Shown in pieces: positions 58,326-64,000 of a stretch of DNA of 64,000 nucleotides. Made by a program: the position numbers and the translations under genes. The notes beneath the pieces were generated by a model. It was not told the origin of the DNA. It worked only from the letters and a program-made list of their open reading frames with translations, and did no database searches. The stretch covers positions 1,054,001 through 1,118,000 of the forward strand of contig JAQJVL010000059.1 in assembly GCA_035578905.1 (NCBI GenBank), in the 5' to 3' direction. This DNA is from Stictocephala bisonia. Lineage: Eukaryota > Arthropoda > Insecta > Hemiptera > Membracidae. Position 1 is the first letter of the stretch; each line of letters starts with the position of its first letter.

Positions 58326-59472
58326 CAGTAGTCCCTCATTAATCCGACACAATTCAGACCAGGTATGTATTGGATTAGTGAAAAAGCCGGATTACTGGAG
58401 TTCAGTTGTAAAACATGCTTAAATTACATACTAGAATGTAGATTGTAACTAAAAAAGTCAATTTTTACAGTAAAGATGTACAATAGTTTCAAAGTAAGAA
58501 AAGTATAGTACTCCAGTTGAAACGGTGTTTTAAAACACTGTTGAATATGTATCAAAAACAACTTAAAAAGATTACAACGATTGAAAACATTAATCCTTTA
58601 AAACTTTACAAAAAAGAAAAAAATAGTTAAAATAAAATGTAACTATTGATAAAAATAAAAAAATAGTAAAAATTATTAAGAGTTGTCTTGAGCTGACAGA
58701 ATATTATCATAAAAATGTATTTTTCAATTATATTTCCCATCATTTTTTAATGCAATGTTTTGCATTATATGTAACTATTGATAAAAATAAAAAAATAGTA
58801 AAAATTATTAAGAGTTGTCTTGAGCTGACAGAATATTATCATAAAAATGTATTTTTCAATTATATTTCCCATCATTTTTTAATGCAATGTTTTGCATTAT
58901 TAATAACATGTCTAAACAAAGAAACTCTAATATATTTAACTCACTATAAAAACCTTTTAATTATTATACACAACAAAACTAGAAGCATAATCATATTCAT
59001 AAAGTGGTATGAATTGTAAACAGAATGGAATACTGCCATCTGGTGTTTTTATCAGGCAGGAAGTGATAAGAAAGGGTCAGGATAAACAAGGGTGGGGCTC
59101 AGGATGATCTTCCTTTTTACTGCCTTTGGAATTGTAATGTTATCTGTTCTTTCAAGTGCTTGTAGTACTGATAAGGAAATAGGCTGACTGTGGGCAGATA
59201 TTTTCTGGAGAAGTTATTTTGTTTATCTTGCATCTTAAAAAGTTATTTCATTTATCTTTTGGTCAGAAATTGTCATTTCATTGTTCTGTTTATCATAACT
59301 TTTCACTCCTGAAACATTCCTGATATGAAAGCTATCTCCCCCTTTGGTTTTCTGGAACCAGAACTGGTTTTGGTTCTTTTCTAAATAACGATAGAACTGG
59401 CCGGATTACTGGGGGGGGCGGGATACTGGGGGGGCCGGACTGGCGCAGGGCCGGATTATAGAGGGACTACTG
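58326..59472. mobile_element. Pogo/Tigger-like non-autonomous element
   Basis: The left end CAGTAGTCCCTCATTAATCC and the inverted right end GGATTATAGAGGGACTACTG lie next to TA at 58324 and 59473, giving a length of 1147 bp. The subterminal CCGGATTACTGG is repeated at both ends. The terminal form CAGTxGTCCCTC is known from pogo/Tigger elements. No transposase frame. It contains an exact-looking 132 bp tandem duplication. Confidence 0.85.
58639..58902. repeat. 132 bp tandem duplication, two copies
   Basis: GTAACTATTGATAAAAATAA starts at 58639 and again at 58771. Both copies run through AGAGTTGTCTTGAGCTGACA to TTTTGCATTAT with no difference that I can see, so the duplication is recent. Confidence 0.93.
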
Positions 59473-59558
59473 TATATCAGGATTTTGAACACCATGTATA
59501 TTACAAAATATTACCAAACGACTTAGCCATACCATGGAAACGGCTTAGGGGTAAATAC

Positions 59559-61666
59559 TAAGGGTGTGCGAGTACTCGAAACATCGAGTATTTGATCGAG
59601 TATTTTACTACTCGAAGCTTCCGAAACTACTCGAAGTTCGATCGAGTAGTTGTATTTCACGAAATATCAGATTTACATCTTAATTTAGTTTTAAGAGTAA
59701 ACAGTTTTATAAGTTATGAATAAAAAATGTGCGCTTCCTTGTGTTTTATTTTACACTTAATCATACGTTATCAGTTTGGTACATGTAATTATAGACTAAA
59801 CAATAAGCCCAAGAATAGGTAGTACACGACGACAGTCAAATGAACTAGTCGACGTAGTGAACGAGTTCGTTCATTATGATTTGAACTAGTTCAATTCAAA
59901 GTGAACAATAGAGCTGGGAAGGTAGCGATCACATATGTTGGTTGTCGAGTCTACTAGTCACTTGTAACCTAGAGATGGACATTATATAACATAACAGGGT
60001 GAATAACAGTGTTGTCACGTGACAACAGTTATCCCCACAACACGTTGCTGGAAACTCCCTGTCATTTTGACAACAGCCTTGCAACGTACAACGGTATTCG
60101 TTGTTTATCTATCCGGTTGTTGGCGTTGCCGGAAATCTATCTATAGTGGCAACAACATAACTAGTTATCCCCGCCATTCGTTTCTGAAAACTCCCTGTTA
60201 TTTTGACTGTTGTTAAATAGCCTTGCAACGTACAACGTATTCGTTTGTTTAGTATATCTATCCAGTCTTTGGCGTTTCTGGAATATGACATTGTTGTAGT
60301 ACAGTATTTAAATTATATCTAATTAATTATTTTTGTTGTCAAAATGAATTATATTTAAAGATGAAATACATGTTAATTTAATTACTCTTAATTTATTAAT
60401 TCCAAACAATATTAACAAATAATAATTTATGCTATGAGTATTGTATAGTAACATAATTTCATTAATTAAATAACTGTTTATTAACTGACTTTTAATTTAA
60501 TTTCAAACCAAAAACATTATCCGTTAAACATAAGTCAATTAATAGTCAACACTAACTCAATTTTAAAACAACAGGCAACCAATAGTGAAAGGTGGAATAA
60601 CACAACGCCAGCCGCAATGATTGAAAACGGGCAGTCGACAACACTTGCCAAAATAACAGGTTGCCGCAACCTGTTGTCGGCTGACTGAAAAACGTTATAA
60701 CACGTTGCTGGGAAACAACGACAATTTCCATCTCTAATTCTTTTCTAGGCAAAAGTTCATCTCGGTCGTAGTATACGTGCAAGGAACCGTTCAGCTCCTT
60801 TTCGGAACTGAAATGATAGTATATTTCTCGTGAGTCGATTGAGGTCTATTTTGTTTTTAAATCTGAGCAGGGAATCGTCCAATGATTTGACGTAAGAAAA
60901 TACCACTGTATCACTAGTTGGCACTTAGCTGATATTTCAGACTGCATTTCGTCGCCAATATCGGCTAGACCTATTATTTTAGCAAACTACGTCTATGGTT
61001 TTCATTCGATTACACCAGGTTTTCTTGCATTTCTCGTTATGAAATAATTATTTATCTGTTGTTCAGTGTAGCCTCATGTATCGAAGTAGTTTCAAGTTGC
61101 ACATATTTCATTACCGATCATAATTTAAAAACTAATTCATCCTAAGCGACTTTAAAATTTATTTTTAGTAAACCTGCTTAGTTATTATTATCAATCGATT
61201 GAACTTCGCGGTACACTTTGAACTGAACCACCAGATAAACATATCGGCCAGCTGTAAAACAATATAATTGGCTTGCATAGAAAATCTGATCTGTGATATG
61301 TGTGAATAGATTAAATCTTTATTATCCGTGTTGTTTCAATTAATAATATACTTTCTTACATCATATTAGTTATGAAAAAAGGAAAAAGGTTAAACAAAAC
61401 AATGCCATATAAAAATGTAGGAAGGCAGGAAGTAAAAAGTTTTATTTATCAATTGTTACAGTTACAAACAACAAATAAAAATTATTGTGTTCAGTTTAGA
61501 TGTATATATTTACGAATCTGGCAAAACTTAACATAGACTTAGGATGGCGTCTGCTTTTTTTAGTTGTCTTGGGTCCTTCTGTAAATACTCGCTCGAAAAT
61601 ACTCGATACTCGAAAAAATGCCAACAATTCGACTCAAACTCAAAAATCACTACTCGCACACCCCTA
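59559..61666. mobile_element. hAT-like non-autonomous element, ~2.1 kb, with 8 bp TSD
   Basis: The left end TAAGGGTGTGCGAGTACTCG and the inverted right end TACTCGCACACCCCTA are flanked by GTAAATAC (59551-59558) and GTATATAC (61667-61674), an 8 bp target copy with one change. Clustered ACTCGA words lie near both ends. No transposase is recognised. The interior includes the GAACTAGTTC repeat (59835-59969) and a block with repeated CAACACGTTGCTGG and GCCTTGCAACGTACAACG words (60000-60720). Confidence 0.82.
59970..60736. mobile_element. Possible nested DNA element in the hAT-like element
   Basis: Starts TAGAGATGGACATT and ends AATTTCCATCTCTA, a short inverted pair. Homology of the flank to the 18.3 kb repeat stops exactly at its left end. 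The interior has a ~150 bp direct duplication (ACTCCCTGTxATTTTGAC, then GCCTTGCAACGTACAACG). No target duplication seen. Confidence 0.5.
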
Positions 61667-62209
61667 GTATATACTTTATGGTCACTCAGGGAATCTAAAT
61701 GAGGTCAGCTGTGTGGCAAGCCATTTTAGCTACGGCTGCTCCAATACATTTGCTATTCAAAAGAATTTATTGATTATTGGTTTTTATAATGATATAGTTG
61801 TGTAATAAAGTGAGTTTGATGTAGACAACTGTGGCAAATATTTTTGGATTGTTTTTCATAAGTTTGGCTTTTATTAAGTTGAATAAATAGCTCATTTGAC
61901 TCATATTAAAGCTTTTTTTTTTGCTCATTATTTTTAGGAACATTACATGAATTATGAAAATGGCTTGTTTGTTGGAATTAGTATTTTTGTTATAGCAGCT
62001 AGTATTGTGATTGGCGTTGCTTAGCGACTAAGATCTAACGTAAATATTAGTTTGAGGAATGGCATTGCACTGGAATTTATTCATACAGTATATTGGAGTG
62101 TTGTTTATGAAACAAACTGTCGAAAAATATATCATTTCAAACACGGCTTTTACTATTAAAATTAATTAAAATGTAAAATACGATAAACTCAAGTCGTAAT
62201 GTGATACAA

Positions 62210-62590
62210 ATTTTCCCCAAAAACCAACTGGGCGTTAAGTTGGGATATGTTTGACAGACGAAACAAGTTTCTGGTATCAGACCTAGTAACCGTCATTGGT
62301 AGGTTGAACCTTCCTCGTGAGGAATGGACTATGTTGAGTCGCTTTCGCATGAGGGTGGTAAGATACAACTTATAGAAATTGAAGTGGGGAATGGTAAATG
62401 GTCAGCCGTGTGATTACGGAAACGAAGTCCAAACTATGGATTACATAGTTAATGAGTGCCTATAGCGTTCTTTTCAGGAGGTTAGCTGGTCTTCATTTTA
62501 TCGGAGAAGCAGGTGTTGAATGGTTAAGAAACTTGGATTCAGCTCTGTGACGGGAGATCAATATTTGAACACTAAGACACAAGTACTTTG
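62210..62590 (+). pseudogene. RTE-like LINE, C-terminal fragment
   Basis: Reads FDRRNKFLVSDLVTVIGRLN, LPREEWTMLSRFRMRVVRYN and, after a stop, CDYGNEVQTMDYIVNECL. This matches the CDCGxxxQTMxHIVxxCP zinc-knuckle-like end of RTE-type ORFs, with one Cys changed to Tyr and His changed to Tyr. It lies just upstream of exon 9. Confidence 0.75.
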
Positions 62591-62742
62591 TACTGTTTTG
62601 TTATTTTATTTATATTGTTTATGTGTGTAATTTTTCAAATCCTTCATTAGTTTTATGGCTGGCCTATTAAAGGCATACAATATATAGTAATTATTTGATA
62701 ATAGTGTTTTGAAGTTAATAAGTGTTATTATTATTTATTTAG

Positions 62743-62877
<135 letters not shown>

Positions 62878-62879
62878 TA

Positions 62880-63030
62880 AACTTCACTTGCCAGTCCACA
62901 TGGGCCTTCAGGCATGTGTGTGAAGTACTGACCGTTAGCTCAATCAGAGATTCAAACCTAAAACCTTGCACATTCAGTGGCTAAGGCTCAGTACGAAGCC
63001 TTAGCCACTGAGCACCATGCTGGCTTTCAA
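62880..63030 (-). mobile_element. tRNA-derived SINE candidate
   Basis: On the minus strand the head reads GCCAGCATGGTGCTCAGTGG (A-box-like) and then GGTTTGAATCT (B-box-like) about 60 bp later. A stem CAGTGGCTAAGGCT/AGCCTTAGCCACTG (62975-63010) lies in between. It sits right after exon 9. Confidence 0.6.
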
Positions 63031-63129
63031 AGTTACTTTGTGCTGCAGTAACTACCTATTCATTTTGATTCTATTCAATGAGCAATTTATATTATTTCTT
63101 GTGTTCTGATTGTACCAATACAATAACAA

Positions 63130-64000
63130 TTTATACTATCTGCTCAGATTGATCCCCATGTAGAACTTACTACCTGATCGGGTAAATCCTCATGTAGAAC
63201 TTACGACCTGCTCAGATAGATACCCCTGTAAAACTGTTAATACCTGCTCAAATAGATCCCCTTGTAGGGCTGTTACTACGTGCTGAGATAGATCACCCTG
63301 TAGGACTGTTATTATCTGCTTAGACTAATCCCCATGCAGTACTTACTACCTGCTCAGATAAATCGCCCTGTAGAACTTACTACCTGCTCAGATAAATCCC
63401 CATGTAGAATTTATTACCTGCTCAGATAAAATCCTCATGTATAATTTACTGCCTGCTCAGATAGATCCCTCTGTAGAACTGTTACCACCTGCTCAGATAT
63501 ATCTCCATGTAGGACTGTTACTACCTGCTCAGATAGATCCCCATGTAGGACTGTAACCACCTGATCCGATAGATCCCCCTGTAGAATTTACTACCAGCTT
63601 AGATAAATTCCCATGTAGGACTGTTACTGCCTGCTCAAAAAAAAACCCCATATGGAATTATTACTACCTGCTCAGATAGATCCTCATGTAGAACTGTTAC
63701 TACCTGCTCAGATAGATCCTCATGTAGAACTGTTACTACCTGCTCAGATAGATCCTCATGTAGAACTGTTACTACCTGCTCAGATAGATCCTCATGTAGA
63801 ACTGTTACTACCTGCTCAGATAGATCCTCATGTAAAACTGTTACTACCTGCTCAGATAGATCCTCATGTAGAACTGTTACTACCTGCTCAGATAGATCCT
63901 CATGTAAAACTGTTACTACCTGCTCAGATAGATCCTCATGTAGAACTGTTACTACCTGCTCAGATAGATCCTCATGTAGAACTGTTACTACCTGCTCAGA
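63130..64000. repeat. 36 bp tandem array running off the window
   Basis: The unit is TACTACCTGCTCAGATAGAT plus CCTCATGTAGAACTGT, 36 bp, about 24 copies. Units left of about 63600 are diverged and irregular. From about 63660 to the edge they are almost identical, apart from an AACTGT/AAAACTGT-type variant (GTAGAACT versus GTAAAACT). Confidence 0.95.

Noticed and set aside
63130..64000. CRISPR-like array (36 bp period)
   Set aside because: The whole 36 bp unit is repeated with no variable spacer, and the context is a eukaryotic intron.

Overview
The window looks like nuclear DNA from an insect. It is AT-rich, with short exons in long introns, many decayed non-LTR retrotransposons (CR1/Jockey-like and RTE-like), mariner-, pogo- and hAT-type DNA elements, tRNA-derived SINEs and many minisatellites. 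Hemiptera is a guess; nothing in the sequence fixes the order. No rRNA, true tRNA gene, CRISPR array or bacterial-type operon was found.

The only host gene I can support is on the + strand: an ANKRD50-like NACHT/ankyrin-repeat protein. Nine coding exons are recognisable: 15827-16522, 24543-24806, 27143-27423, 35237-35438, 41685-41933, 47138-47227, 53355-53486, 56167-56346 and 62743-62837. All have AG/GT borders and their reading phases join without a break, giving about 730 residues. Exon 1 carries the P-loop and a Walker B-like strand, exons 2-4 the region after the NTPase, and exons 5-9 the ankyrin repeats. The ankyrin exons are cut at nearly the same point of the repeat. The gene runs past the right edge, and its true start may lie upstream of 15827.

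Layout: 0-15 kb is upstream sequence with an 18-copy ~75 bp minisatellite (1.88-3.24 kb), an RTE relic (5.6-6.6 kb), a frameshifted SGNH-esterase/EN/RT LINE (7.1-10.7 kb) and a LINE tail (14.3-14.8 kb). Intron 1 (16.5-24.5 kb) holds a mariner (TIRs at 19228 and 23980) split by a LINE with an uninterrupted 943-residue EN-RT ORF2. Intron 2 has a 5'-truncated LINE. Intron 3 (27.4-35.2 kb) holds a 1.6 kb TIR element, a 1.34 kb fold-back element and two minisatellites. Intron 4 holds a fold-back with a (TC)n loop and LINE relics. Intron 5 holds a deleted mariner and a complex satellite block: 26 bp monomers split by a 36 bp minisatellite with a 180 bp higher-order period. Intron 6 holds SGNH-type ORF1 relics with a 96 bp in-frame repeat and a decayed Ulp1-like protease region cut by a SINE. 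Intron 7 has a 166 bp hairpin beside a GA tract. Intron 8 has a pogo-like element, a ~2.1 kb hAT-like element and an RTE tail. The right edge is a 36 bp tandem array that continues out of the window.

I see no convincing new biological system. The most useful observations are the exon structure of the ankyrin gene, a tandem duplication that copied part of exon 7 with its splice acceptor, the LINE-in-mariner nest, the higher-order minisatellites, a SINE and a LINE that seem to share a 3' tail, and the Ulp1-like relic. All identifications come from reading motifs by eye; no database search was possible.
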